Assembly (NCBI GenBank): GCA_902774925.1
Contig: CACYKE010000066.1
Coordinates: 1 to 32,110, forward strand
Reading direction: 5' to 3'
Source: an uncultured Prevotellaceae bacterium
GTDB taxonomy: Bacteria > Bacteroidota > Bacteroidia > Bacteroidales > Bacteroidaceae
DNA: 32,110 nucleotides
In this document: piece after piece, positions 16,143-22,703 of the stretch
Position numbering within the stretch: position 1 is the stretch's first letter
Layout of the letters: each line of letters begins with the position of its first letter
Position numbers and translations under genes: made by a program
Notes under the pieces: model-generated
The model's database searches: none
The model's input: the letters and a program-made list of their open reading frames with translations, nothing else
Told to the model about the DNA's origin: nothing

Positions 16143-16176
16143 GTCCCAAAATGAAAACAAGGTTTTTATATCTTTG
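16143..16176 (+). promoter_or_regulatory. Phage promoter motif, copy 3
   Basis: GTCCCAAAAT (16143-16152), 16 bp, then TATCTTTG (16169-16176, perfect TAnnTTTG). It lies right behind the stop of the preceding gene and 24 bp before ATG 16201. Confidence 0.73.
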
Positions 16177-16200
16177 ACCCAACAAAACAGACAAATGAAT

Positions 16201-16503
16201 ATGGCAACAAAGAAAGACTATCCCAGCTACCTGCCCGACGACTTCCGAGGACTGGAGTCGATACAGGAGGGCAACCAGCGCTACTACTACAAGACCGAGG
16301 ACGGGCAGAACAAGCTCATCGGCTCCATCGTAGGCAAGCGCCACCTCGTCATCCGATTCCCCGAGGGCTCGACCATCGACGTGGTGCCGCCCAACTCGGT
16401 GGGCACCGAACAGCTGATCGACGGCGGGGTGAAGCACGAAGACCTCGACCCCGAAATCGAAGCGGGCGACGGCGACATCGACAGCATCTTCAACCAACAA
16501 TAA
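16201..16503 (+). CDS. Small tail-module protein ending in DIDSIF
   Basis: 100 aa (ATG 16201; ATG 16195 two codons upstream is equally possible). Residues 10-60 are a beta-rich unit (GNQRYYYKTEDGQNKLIGSI, then HLVIRFPEGSTIDVVPP). The C-terminus GDGDIDSIFNQQ shares the motif DxDIDSIF with the 256-aa protein at 16811. Such short acidic-hydrophobic ends occur at domain boundaries of gut-phage fibre proteins. It is the first gene after promoter copy 3 and so may be among the abundantly made tail parts. Function unknown. Confidence 0.6.
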   Translation: MATKKDYPSYLPDDFRGLESIQEGNQRYYYKTEDGQNKLIGSIVGKRHLVIRFPEGSTIDVVPPNSVGTEQLIDGGVKHEDLDPEIEAGDGDIDSIFNQQ

Positions 16504-16513
16504 GGCGATATAT

Positions 16514-16756
16514 ATGAAACAGAAAGAAATTGAACTCTACCGGCGCGACGACGGCTTCTATGCCGCACGCCAACTGAAGGACGGCTCACTGAGTGCCGAC
16601 GCCCACAAGGTGACAGCCGAGGAAATCATGACGATGTTCACTGAGTTCTTCGGCGACTACTGCCGCGAGACGGGCGACCAGAAGCTGCTGATGCAGGACG
16701 CCGAGGGACGGCTGTTCGTCACCATGCGCGTCGAGCCAAAACCAACACAGAAATGA
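16514..16756 (+). CDS. Hypothetical 80-aa protein
   Basis: Small acidic/basic mixed protein with no recognised family. It contains a helical central part (AHKVTAEEIMTMFTEFFGDY) and a beta-like end (GRLFVTMRVEPKPTQK). It starts 10 bp after the previous stop and belongs to the unit started at 16143. Size and position fit a minor tail component or chaperone. Confidence 0.55.
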   Translation: MKQKEIELYRRDDGFYAARQLKDGSLSADAHKVTAEEIMTMFTEFFGDYCRETGDQKLLMQDAEGRLFVTMRVEPKPTQK

Positions 16757-16810
16757 GACCAAATCTCAGCATAGTTCACTGATTTATTAACACAAAAATT
16801 TGTTTGCATC

Positions 16811-17581
16811 ATGGCAATTACAAATCCAACAAAGTACGTTAGCGTACAAAGACTGAGCCGCTTCGAGGCTAAGCTCGCTCAGAAGTATCAGACCTCAGGA
16901 CTGACACCAGCCACCGACCTCGCAGCCGCCAACGTCGGCTTCATGTGGAACATCAGCGACGCCTTCACCACGACCGCCGACTTCGCTGAGGGCGCAGGCC
17001 ACAGCATTCCCGCAGGAGCCAATGTCTATGTAGCCAACGTCGGCACCGCCGAGACACCGAGCTACAAGTACGACATCTTCCAGGGTATGTATGACCTGAG
17101 CGGTTATGCCTTGAAGAGCGAGATGTCCATCACCGACGGTACAGGTACCGACGCCGACAAGACCACCATCCAGCTGAAGAACGGTCTGTCGAAGCAGGTG
17201 CTCATCGCCCACCAGGACATCACTGGCAAGGCCGACAAGGACACCGACGCCGTAGCTGGCAACTTCGCCATCTTCGACGCCAACGGCAACCCTGTCGATG
17301 GTAACTGCAAGCCCGAGGACTTCCAGGCTGCCGGCGACTACAAGACCACGCAGACCGCTGTCAGCGATCCGACAGCTTCAGGCAATGCCGCTGCCTTCAT
17401 CGACAGCATCTCGCAGAACGCCAACGGCGAGATCACCGTCACCAAGAAGAACGTGCAGATGGTCAGCGCATCTATCTCTGGCGTGGGCGGTCAGGCCGGT
17501 CTGATGGCTGCTGCCGACAAGGAGAAGCTCGACCTGCTGCTGGAGTGCTCCGACGAAGACATCGACAGCATCTTTGCTTAA
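16811..17581 (+). CDS. Fibre-like protein (256 aa), paralogue of the 17653 gene at its N-terminus
   Basis: The N-terminus ITNPTKYVSVQRLSRFEAKL is nearly repeated in the protein at 17653 (VTNPTKYVTVRRLNRFRQKI), so the two share an attachment domain of about 25 residues. The rest is a chain of beta-rich, Asp/Thr/Ala-rich units typical of trimeric tail fibres (LKSEMSITDGTGTDADKTT). Near the C-terminus there is GGQAGLMAAADKEKLDLL, a pattern seen close to the ends of many phage fibre proteins, and the final residues are DEDIDSIFA. Codon use is unusually even and GC-rich, consistent with strong expression. An upstream gap of 54 bp holds no promoter I can defend. Confidence 0.65.
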   Translation: MAITNPTKYVSVQRLSRFEAKLAQKYQTSGLTPATDLAAANVGFMWNISDAFTTTADFAEGAGHSIPAGANVYVANVGTAETPSYKYDIFQGMYDLSGYALKSEMSITDGTGTDADKTTIQLKNGLSKQVLIAHQDITGKADKDTDAVAGNFAIFDANGNPVDGNCKPEDFQAAGDYKTTQTAVSDPTASGNAAAFIDSISQNANGEITVTKKNVQMVSASISGVGGQAGLMAAADKEKLDLLLECSDEDIDSIFA

Positions 17582-17595
17582 TCTCTCTATCGGGT

Positions 17596-17618
17596 GCAGG
17601 GGGTTCGACTCCCCCTGC
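17596..17618 (+). other. Strong hairpin with a tRNA T-loop-like loop
   Basis: GCAGGGGG (17596-17603) pairs with CCCCCTGC (17611-17618) around TTCGACT, which is exactly the seven-base T-loop consensus of tRNA. No other tRNA arm is present upstream or downstream and there is no U-tract, so it is either a processing/stability hairpin or a fragment of a tRNA. Confidence 0.55.
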
Positions 17619-17652
17619 GCTTGCTAATCACCCACAAAAAAACAGAAAGATT

Positions 17653-17847
17653 ATGGCAGTAACGAATCCAACCAAGTATGTAACCGTGCGACGGCTCAAT
17701 CGGTTCCGTCAGAAGATACGCGACGAGTTCCCGTCGTCCACCGTCGCCAGCGAAGAACTCTGCGAGGCGGCAGCCGCCGAGATAGCGTTCGTGCCCGATC
17801 CCGAGCCTGCCGAAGAGCAGGAGCCGGCAGGCGGCGAAGAAGAATAG
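17653..17847 (+). CDS. Small protein sharing an attachment domain and a terminal motif with its neighbours
   Basis: 64 aa, ATG 17653. Its first 25 residues are the same domain as the start of the 16811 protein; residues 36-48 (CEAAAAEIAFVPD) repeat the C-terminal motif of the 15323 protein; the end is a Glu/Pro-rich tail. It looks like a minimal fibre base made only of an N-terminal attachment domain plus the terminal motif, either a truncated paralogue or a real adaptor. The three-way sharing of short modules indicates recombination within this tail region. Confidence 0.6.
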   Translation: MAVTNPTKYVTVRRLNRFRQKIRDEFPSSTVASEELCEAAAAEIAFVPDPEPAEEQEPAGGEEE

Positions 17848-17871
17848 TCAAATTTTTAAAAATTTCAGAAT

Positions 17872-18360
17872 ATGCCACAGAACAGTATTACACCAGATCA
17901 AAAAGCGCAGGCCGTCAACCTCGGCGGCATGATGGCCCACGTAGAGGCGGTGATGCAGCGCTTCAACAGCGAGATCATCGGCATCCCCAACCAGAGCGAG
18001 GCCGTCCACTACACGCAGGAGGAGGCGGATGCGCACAATGCGGGCCTGGACGGCGCCCTCGGCTCGACGGACCCGCTGACGGCCGAGCAGGCCGCAGCCT
18101 ACAACACGGCTACGCCAGGAGCCTCGAAGCAGGCAGGCGACACGCTGTCGGAGGCGGAGGCAAGCGCCTACAACGCGACGCTGGACGGGGCGGTGACCAC
18201 TGATGACGTCAAGACGCCAGCCGTCCCAGGCAAGGTAAAGGACTACGTTGACGCCAGAACGGGGATTTACTATGACCCGGCAACCAAGGGCATGGTGTTC
18301 CCGACGGACACCAGCCGCGTAGAGTACGACCCCGTAACCAAGGGGATGATTTTCCACTAA
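17872..18360 (+). CDS. Repeat-containing tail protein (162 aa)
   Basis: Contains three imperfect copies of a 15-16 residue unit: YTQEEADAHNAGLDGA, LTAEQAAAYNTATPGA and LSEAEASAYNATLDGA (about residues 47-118). Two further copies of an 11-residue unit close the protein: YYDPATKGMVF and EYDPVTKGMIF. The repeats suggest an elongated fibre segment. No catalytic motif. It starts 24 bp after the previous gene. Family not recognised. Confidence 0.6.
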   Translation: MPQNSITPDQKAQAVNLGGMMAHVEAVMQRFNSEIIGIPNQSEAVHYTQEEADAHNAGLDGALGSTDPLTAEQAAAYNTATPGASKQAGDTLSEAEASAYNATLDGAVTTDDVKTPAVPGKVKDYVDARTGIYYDPATKGMVFPTDTSRVEYDPVTKGMIFH

Positions 18361-18386
18361 GCATTTAACAGTAAAACGATAAAACT

Positions 18387-18995
18387 ATGGCAGAAGAATT
18401 AACGAACGTACAGGAGCAGCCGACGGAGGTTTCCAAGGTGCTCATCGCCCTGACCAAGAACAAGGGCAAACAGAAGATCCTCGTCCCGTCGATGGAGGGC
18501 TACGAGACCGGTTACACCATCGACGGCATCTATGTGAGCGACGGAGCGCACGCCGTCATACTTTCCGTTGACGAGCAGTCGCTGCCGTTCGGAGGCGAGT
18601 CTGTGGACTTGCAGCCGGGCGACGAGCTCTACGACGTGACATCGCCGTCAATGTCGTCGTTCGACGGCGACTGGCGCACGGACTTCCTCATCTCGTTCAT
18701 GAACCCAGAAGCCGGCACGGCCCTTGTCGAGGCGAAGAAGCAAGGGTGGCTCCCGAGCGGCGGTGAGATGACGCTCGTCGCATCGAAGAAGGACGAGGTG
18801 AACGCCCTGCTGGAGGCAGTCGGCGGCGTAGTGCTTTCCGACGACTACTACTGGACTTCCCAGAAGTTCTCCAACGATCGCATGTGGTCGTGCGACATGG
18901 CCGACGGTAAGTTCACGCTCAACAATGGCTGCGTATCGTCGCTTGCCGTGCGCCCCGTCAAGTCCGCAGCAGGCTACGCCGAGGCGGAATCCTAA
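18387..18995 (+). CDS. Tail protein with a C-type-lectin-like (DUF1566-like) C-terminal domain
   Basis: 202 aa. The N-terminal 80 residues are a beta-rich base. From about residue 118 the sequence follows the pattern of the DUF1566/Lcl C-terminal domain: GWLPSGGEMTLV (usual WRLPT-like start), a helix (EVNALLEAVGGVVL), then YYWTSQKFSNDRMWSCDMAD, a GKFTLNNGC strand and the closing SSLAVRPVK. This fold is a common ligand-binding surface in phage tails and in targets of diversity-generating retroelements. No reverse transcriptase or template repeat is seen here, so it is not evidently diversified by that route. It directly precedes the shufflon fibre gene and may form part of the same tip. Confidence 0.66.
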   Translation: MAEELTNVQEQPTEVSKVLIALTKNKGKQKILVPSMEGYETGYTIDGIYVSDGAHAVILSVDEQSLPFGGESVDLQPGDELYDVTSPSMSSFDGDWRTDFLISFMNPEAGTALVEAKKQGWLPSGGEMTLVASKKDEVNALLEAVGGVVLSDDYYWTSQKFSNDRMWSCDMADGKFTLNNGCVSSLAVRPVKSAAGYAEAES

Positions 18996-19038
18996 AATCG
19001 TTTAATCATCATCAATACAGAATCAAATCATCAACCCT

Positions 19039-19069
19039 GCGGCGGATCGGGCGCAACCCCGTCCGCTGC
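19039..19069 (+). promoter_or_regulatory. Stable leader hairpin before the shufflon fibre gene
   Basis: GCGGCGGA (19039-19046) pairs with TCCGCTGC (19062-19069) and CGGG (19048-19051) with CCCG (19058-19061), giving about 12 bp with one bulge. There is no U-tract and the ATG is 25 bp downstream, so it may act on translation or message processing rather than termination. Confidence 0.5.
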
Positions 19070-19093
19070 CACAAAGAATAGGAGAAACAAATT

Positions 19094-19687
19094 ATGGCAG
19101 CAGATCCAAGACAATTTACAGAACACAACGAAGTTGGCGGCGCCAATGTATATTACGAAGACAAGCGTATGGAAGAGCTGAAGAGCGCGGCCCCCAAGAC
19201 CGATTCGCAGATCAGTACTACGGACGAATACATTCCCTTGCAGGATACAGACGGAAACCTTGTGAAGATCAACCCAGCGTCTTTCCAGGAAGCCGTGAGA
19301 AACGTCCTGGGAGGTTTACTCGCAAATAATGACAAGGGAGTGACAATTTCCGGCATTCCTGCGTTGTCTGGAAGTGGGGCCTCGCTTGACTTTGGCTCGG
19401 TCACCCCTGCCAACCTTGCATCAGTTCTGGGAGTTAGAAAACCTATTTCGAGTGGAGAAAATGTAGATAATTTTCTTGCCGAAGGACATTACTACTGGCT
19501 TAACGGTTGGCCAAGTGGTAGACCATCTGCCTCATATAACGCTGTAATGGACGTAAAGAAGATACCAGGAGAGGATTTTATAATTCAAGTTGTGTATGAT
19601 TATGATGGCTTTATTTTTACAAGATGGCATCACAATAATGCTTGGGGGAGTTGGTCAAAATTGACTCCAACTACTATTACTACATAA
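19094..19687 (+). CDS. Phase-variable tail-fibre protein: fixed N-terminus fused to cassette 1
   Basis: 197 aa in the present arrangement. Residues 1-111 (19094-19426) are the only fixed part and the only start codon with a tail-fibre N-terminus in the region; they contain DEYIPLQDTDGNLVKINPAS and NVLGGLLANNDKG and end in ANLASV, a boundary typical of Bacteroidales phage fibres. The core CTGGGAG begins at 19427 and cassette 1 continues in frame (LGVRKPISSGENVDNF, then YDGFIFTRWHHNNAWGSWSK, ending TTITT). The aromatic end resembles the pyocin-knob family of receptor-binding tips. A hairpin terminator follows the stop at once. A second in-frame CTGGGAG at 19307 lies inside the fixed part. The tip is predicted to change when an inversion joins another cassette at 19427. 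Confidence 0.82.
   Translation: MAADPRQFTEHNEVGGANVYYEDKRMEELKSAAPKTDSQISTTDEYIPLQDTDGNLVKINPASFQEAVRNVLGGLLANNDKGVTISGIPALSGSGASLDFGSVTPANLASVLGVRKPISSGENVDNFLAEGHYYWLNGWPSGRPSASYNAVMDVKKIPGEDFIIQVVYDYDGFIFTRWHHNNAWGSWSKLTPTTITT
19427..19687 (+). CDS. Cassette 1 (currently expressed tip)
   Basis: 86 codons in frame with the fixed N-terminus. Begins LGVRKPISSG; ends FTRWHHNNAWGSWSKLTPT plus a short Thr-rich tail, a clear pyocin-knob-like ending. AT-rich compared with the fixed part just upstream, so the composition switches at the core. Confidence 0.8.
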   Translation: MGVRKPISSGENVDNFLAEGHYYWLNGWPSGRPSASYNAVMDVKKIPGEDFIIQVVYDYDGFIFTRWHHNNAWGSWSKLTPTTITT

Positions 19688-19690
19688 AAA

Positions 19691-19706
19691 GGTGGGAAAT
19701 CCCACC
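19691..19706. terminator. Cassette 1 terminator
   Basis: GGTGGG-AAAT-CCCACC with A-tract before and T-tract after; follows the stop by three bases. Confidence 0.75.
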
Positions 19707-19719
19707 TTTTATGTTAATG

Positions 19720-20001
19720 CTGGGAGAATTGATAAGTAGTTTGAGTTCATATAATATTCTTCCTGTTCCTGCAAACGATACAAGAACTGTTGAAATTGGC
19801 GGTAATGCACTAATATATTATGTGGTAGCAGGACATAATTGGGATTCAGGTCTTTTTGTTCTGGAGGCAAGTACAATACATTTCATTAAACAAGGTACTA
19901 CTACTATGGTAGTAACAAGCCCGTCCCATGCTACTATACAATTTGAGAATATCCATACAACTCCAGGTATAGTTCATTATTTTTATATTAGACTACAATA
20001 A
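19720..20001 (+). CDS. Silent cassette 2
   Basis: 93 codons starting at a core whose next codon is GAA (Leu-Gly-Glu). Forward, head behind the terminator of cassette 1. Beta-rich (YYVVAGHNWDSGLFVLEAST) and ends IVHYFYIRLQ, without the W..W ending. Being in direct orientation to cassette 1, it needs two inversions to reach the fixed gene. Confidence 0.68.
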   Translation: MGELISSLSSYNILPVPANDTRTVEIGGNALIYYVVAGHNWDSGLFVLEASTIHFIKQGTTTMVVTSPSHATIQFENIHTTPGIVHYFYIRLQ

Positions 20002-20009
20002 TAAAAGAG

Positions 20010-20030
20010 GTGGGGACTAACAATCCCCAC
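20010..20030. terminator. Shared terminator of cassettes 2 and 3
   Basis: GTGGGGA (20010-20016) and TCCCCAC (20024-20030), A-rich on the left and T-rich on the right, between convergent stops. Confidence 0.75.
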
Positions 20031-20034
20031 TTTG

Positions 20035-20322
20035 TTATGTTAAAGCAATTCGCCTCCAACTTTTCCAATTGCTACCAGTCGCTTCACCATTTGACCATCT
20101 TACATATATAGCTTCGTTTTCGAACATCATAAGTATTTGGCATTTCATTAAATATCTATTTAATGTCATTAATATGCCATTACTTGATTGTTCCTCTGGT
20201 GGGATTCCTTGTGAGCCATAGTTGACATAATGATATGATCTATTCAATGCCGAGTCTGCACTGTTCATAGTATCTATGTCATACTCAAGTGGTAGTGCAA
20301 ATATACCATTTTGAACTCCCAG
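20035..20322 (-). CDS. Silent cassette 3
   Basis: 95 codons on the - strand: LGVQNGIFALPLEYDIDT, ending YVRWSNGEATGSNWKSWRRI plus ALT. A textbook pyocin-knob-like end. One inversion between 19427 and its core would place it on the fixed N-terminus. Head-to-head with cassette 4 (8-bp spacer). Confidence 0.75.
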   Translation of the reverse strand: MGVQNGIFALPLEYDIDTMNSADSALNRSYHYVNYGSQGIPPEEQSSNGILMTLNRYLMKCQILMMFENEAIYVRWSNGEATGSNWKSWRRIALT

Positions 20323-20330
20323 AAGAGGTA

Positions 20331-20546
20331 CTGGGAGTTCCTACAATAATGGCAAGTGGTTATCTTGGAAATGTAGCTGGCTCACCAACACCATATTATG
20401 GCACAATTGTTTTGTATAAAGCCTATTATCCAATATGGTTATGTTTTGGTCAAAGTCCACATGATATGTGGTATGGTATAACTGACAATGGAATTTATGA
20501 TTTAACGCGTGTTGCATGGCGAGCTATAGCTTTTGCAACACAATAA
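20331..20546 (+). CDS. Silent cassette 4
   Basis: 71 codons: LGVPTIMASGYLGNVAGSP, ending LTRVAWRAIAFATQ. Short and beta-rich. Forward orientation, sharing the head-to-head site with cassette 3. Confidence 0.7.
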   Translation: MGVPTIMASGYLGNVAGSPTPYYGTIVLYKAYYPIWLCFGQSPHDMWYGITDNGIYDLTRVAWRAIAFATQ

Positions 20547-20547
20547 A

Positions 20548-20565
20548 GTGGGGATTGCTCCCCAC
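20548..20565. terminator. Shared terminator of cassettes 4 and 5
   Basis: GTGGGGA (20548-20554) and TCCCCAC (20559-20565) between convergent stops; short 4-base loop. Confidence 0.75.
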
Positions 20566-20567
20566 TC

Positions 20568-20837
20568 TTACAATTCTTTCCATTCGAGCCATCCTCCACC
20601 ATAAGATTTTGCACGACAGAATACTTTGTTTGCTTCCGTGCAAAAAAGCAATTGTGCAATGCCATAATCGTTGATATCCCTATTGTATTTTACGACAATC
20701 AAAATGTATAGGTCAGTAGTTGTGTCTCCAAGAGGTGAATGCTGTGCTGTCGCCCATGAAGAATATACACCGCCCGACATACATGTGTTAAAATCTGAAA
20801 TGCCACCTCTAAATGGATCAAAGAGTATGTCTCCCAG
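20568..20837 (-). CDS. Silent cassette 5
   Basis: 89 codons: LGDILFDPFRGGISDF, ending CRAKSYGGGWLEWKEL, a knob-like end. The residue after Leu-Gly is Asp (GAC), so conservation stops after the seventh base of the core. Head-to-head with cassette 6 (8-bp spacer). Confidence 0.72.
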   Translation of the reverse strand: MGDILFDPFRGGISDFNTCMSGGVYSSWATAQHSPLGDTTTDLYILIVVKYNRDINDYGIAQLLFCTEANKVFCRAKSYGGGWLEWKEL

Positions 20838-20845
20838 AAGAGTTA

Positions 20846-21247
20846 CTGGGAGTTAATAAAAAAATAAATGGTGTTTCGAGTAGATTTATATCTTCACAAA
20901 GTGGGTGGTATCGTATAGCAAAGTTAGATGAAGTTGACTGTGCTGGTTTCTTTTTTGCAACTGACAAGTTTGAGAATATTCCAGGGCCAAGTTATATTAT
21001 TGCCGTTTGCAAAGAGCATGTATGGATGAACGCAAAATTAATTTTTAAAAATACATCATCCGATTTAGGAGCACCAAGAATTACTAAGGTCAGAGTATCC
21101 ACTGTTGGGACTTCACTATACTTAGAGGTGTATCAAAGTACAGATAACGCTGGTTATGTATCTTGCGGATTTATAGGAAATGCGGTTTCTCCTGTTGACA
21201 CATTAGACGAAGGAACACCAAGTTTGGAAACGGTAATTGAATTATAG
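20846..21247 (+). CDS. Silent cassette 6 (largest)
   Basis: 133 codons: LGVNKKINGVSSRFIS, then WYRIAKLDEVDCAGFFFATD and LYLEVYQSTDNAGYVSCGF, ending SLETVIEL. Longer than its neighbours and without the W..W end; the strand pattern suggests a different small tip domain of the kind that closes other phage fibres. Confidence 0.74.
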   Translation: MGVNKKINGVSSRFISSQSGWYRIAKLDEVDCAGFFFATDKFENIPGPSYIIAVCKEHVWMNAKLIFKNTSSDLGAPRITKVRVSTVGTSLYLEVYQSTDNAGYVSCGFIGNAVSPVDTLDEGTPSLETVIEL

Positions 21248-21265
21248 TAGACAAATATCTAAAAA

Positions 21266-21283
21266 GTGGGGAGCAATCCCCAC
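21266..21283. terminator. Cassette 6 terminator
   Basis: GTGGGGA (21266-21272), GCAA loop, TCCCCAC (21277-21283), T-rich tail; next cassette starts head-on behind it. Confidence 0.75.
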
Positions 21284-21297
21284 TCTTTCTTTTCCAA

Positions 21298-21537
21298 CTG
21301 GGAGTAATTAAACCTGTTTATAGTATATTACAAGACTGTATGGCGAAAGTTGAACCAGGAATTTATGGTCTTGGTGCAGATACAGTAAATGCACCATTCA
21401 GATACGGATACGTTATTTATTTCCCACACAACAACAATAACCAAATCAAAATCGCCTTTAATACCAGTTCAGGATATCCTTTAGCAACTATGGTTGGTGC
21501 TGGTACTTGGGTTTATTTTGATAGAGCTACAACATAA
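21298..21537 (+). CDS. Silent cassette 7
   Basis: 79 codons: LGVIKPVYSILQDCMAKV, then GYVIYFPHNNNNQIKIAF, ending GAGTWVYFDRATT. Forward, in tail-to-head order behind cassette 6, without a reverse partner at its head. Confidence 0.7.
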   Translation: MGVIKPVYSILQDCMAKVEPGIYGLGADTVNAPFRYGYVIYFPHNNNNQIKIAFNTSSGYPLATMVGAGTWVYFDRATT

Positions 21538-21540
21538 AAA

Positions 21541-21558
21541 GTGGGGAGCAATCCCCAC
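21541..21558. terminator. Terminator between cassettes 7 and 8
   Basis: GTGGGGA (21541-21547), GCAA loop, TCCCCAC (21552-21558). Confidence 0.75.
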
Positions 21559-21564
21559 CTTTTG

Positions 21565-21744
21565 CTATGATATAGATATTGTTTTATATTGACTCCATCC
21601 ATATTGGTAATGCCAACACCTTGCTTTGACACTGTCGATGCCGATATATGACGCTGACTCTGTATGAAACTTCACTTTAAATTGCACCACATTTACTGAA
21701 TTATATGCTATATTTAAAAGGATATTAAGACCATCGTCGCCGCA
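21565..21744 (-). pseudogene. Cassette 8, truncated (no crossover core)
   Basis: About 59 sense codons on the - strand ending RCWHYQYGWSQYKTISIS and TAG (21565-21567). Its head is cut off at the terminator of cassette 9, and no CTGGGAG is present, so it can no longer be joined to the fixed gene. Confidence 0.65.
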
Positions 21745-21766
21745 AGGAGGGTTGATAGCCCTCCTT
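21744..21766. terminator. Cassette 9 terminator
   Basis: AAGGAGGG (21744-21751) and CCCTCCTT (21759-21766); the only one built on GGAGGG instead of the usual GTGGGGA. Confidence 0.7.
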
Positions 21767-21777
21767 TAATTATTTAA

Positions 21778-21993
21778 TTAAGAAAAAATCTTCCATGGAC
21801 TCCAATGACTACTAAAGTATCGAACAGCAAATATAGGAGCAGCCGTTGAGCCTTCGGCTACAAAAGCTCTTCTAAACGCTATTTCGCCTATTACATTATT
21901 TGATGTATTATATCTAAGCACATCCGCATTATAGTTATTTACCCAAGGATTATCCGGATTGCTGCCATCCATAGTGTAAGTGGTCACTCCCAG
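21778..21993 (-). CDS. Silent cassette 9
   Basis: 71 codons: LGVTTYTMDGSNPDNPW, ending FAVRYFSSHWSPWKIFS, knob-like. One inversion from expression. Confidence 0.72.
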   Translation of the reverse strand: MGVTTYTMDGSNPDNPWVNNYNADVLRYNTSNNVIGEIAFRRAFVAEGSTAAPIFAVRYFSSHWSPWKIFS

Positions 21994-21994
21994 A

Positions 21995-22075
21995 ACGGAT
22001 GGTTCAGTCACATTATATTTCTATAAAGATGATGGCTCTTCTATGTGGACAAAGAGATTGGATAATACTCCATAA
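21995..22075 (+). pseudogene. Cassette 10, C-terminal remnant
   Basis: 26 codons in one open frame: TDGSVTLYFYKDDGSSMW, then TKRLDNTP and TAA. It begins directly at the outer edge of the cassette 9 core, where a forward core is missing. Looks like the end of a forward cassette whose head was deleted. Confidence 0.5.
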
Positions 22076-22101
22076 AAAGGTGGGCAATAATATAGTAACA
22101 A

Positions 22102-22126
22102 TAGTGGGGACTATCAATCCCCACTA
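22102..22126. terminator. Terminator between cassettes 10 and 11
   Basis: TAGTGGGGA (22102-22110) and TCCCCACTA (22118-22126), perfect nine-base arms. Confidence 0.75.
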
Positions 22127-22132
22127 TTTGTG

Positions 22133-22399
22133 CTATAATAAAGAATGCCATCCGCCTTCAGCTCTATTAGAAGTCCAAGAATATCTAAATGCTGCCATAG
22201 GAGTACTTGCATCAAAGTAGAATTGGATTGCACCATGATTAGACGGGCCTATGGAAATTAAAAGTCCAGCACCTGTTGCTCCTGACGGAAAGTTTTCAAA
22301 AGTGTCACCATTAAATGTGTATGATACAATTTTCCCTTGTTCTATCATTGTGTTTGCGTCAATAAGCGTCCCATCAAATCTTGTAGTCTTAACTCCCAG
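22133..22399 (-). CDS. Silent cassette 11
   Basis: 88 codons: LGVKTTRFDGTLIDANT, then GAGLLISIGPSNHGAIQFYF, ending FRYSWTSNRAEGGWHSLL. The Ser-Asn-Arg stretch between the two W-containing ends matches the knob pattern. Head-to-head with cassette 12 (5-bp spacer). Confidence 0.73.
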   Translation of the reverse strand: MGVKTTRFDGTLIDANTMIEQGKIVSYTFNGDTFENFPSGATGAGLLISIGPSNHGAIQFYFDASTPMAAFRYSWTSNRAEGGWHSLL

Positions 22400-22404
22400 G
22401 ACTT

Positions 22405-22671
22405 CTGGGAGTTAGGGTTTTAAATGTACTGTTCAATCTTTACGCACCATACACAATAAATAACGTTGGAAGTAGTGTTTTAGTTTTTGTAACTTATGGG
22501 TATGGTAAAAAATGTTATATTGGTTATGTCTGTGACCAAGATAACTCACTTGTTGAGTTACACAATACGGTGTTGAATAGCTTTAATATAACATACAACA
22601 GCGATAACTCACTTACATTTTCATGTACAAACGGCTCGTATGGGATAAATTGTGTAATACTTGGACATTAA
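22405..22671 (+). CDS. Silent cassette 12
   Basis: 88 codons with no internal ATG at all: LGVRVLNVLFNLYAPYTI, then VLVFVTYGYGKKCYIGYVCD, ending NGSYGINCVILGH. It is coding only when read through from the core. Not knob-like; rich in Asn and Tyr. Confidence 0.7.
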   Translation: MGVRVLNVLFNLYAPYTINNVGSSVLVFVTYGYGKKCYIGYVCDQDNSLVELHNTVLNSFNITYNSDNSLTFSCTNGSYGINCVILGH

Positions 22672-22672
22672 A

Positions 22673-22690
22673 GTGGGGAGCAATCCCCAC
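22673..22690. terminator. Shared terminator of cassettes 12 and 13
   Basis: GTGGGGA (22673-22679), GCAA loop, TCCCCAC (22684-22690). Confidence 0.75.
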
Positions 22691-22703
22691 TTTGCTATTG
22701 TGT

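Noticed and set aside
17596-17618. Functional tRNA gene
   Set aside because: Only the T-arm-like hairpin is present; no acceptor, D or anticodon arm can be formed around it.
21999-22220. Gene spanning the cassette 10/11 border
   Set aside because: It crosses a strong terminator and reads antisense through cassette 11; the remnant and cassette frames explain the region better.
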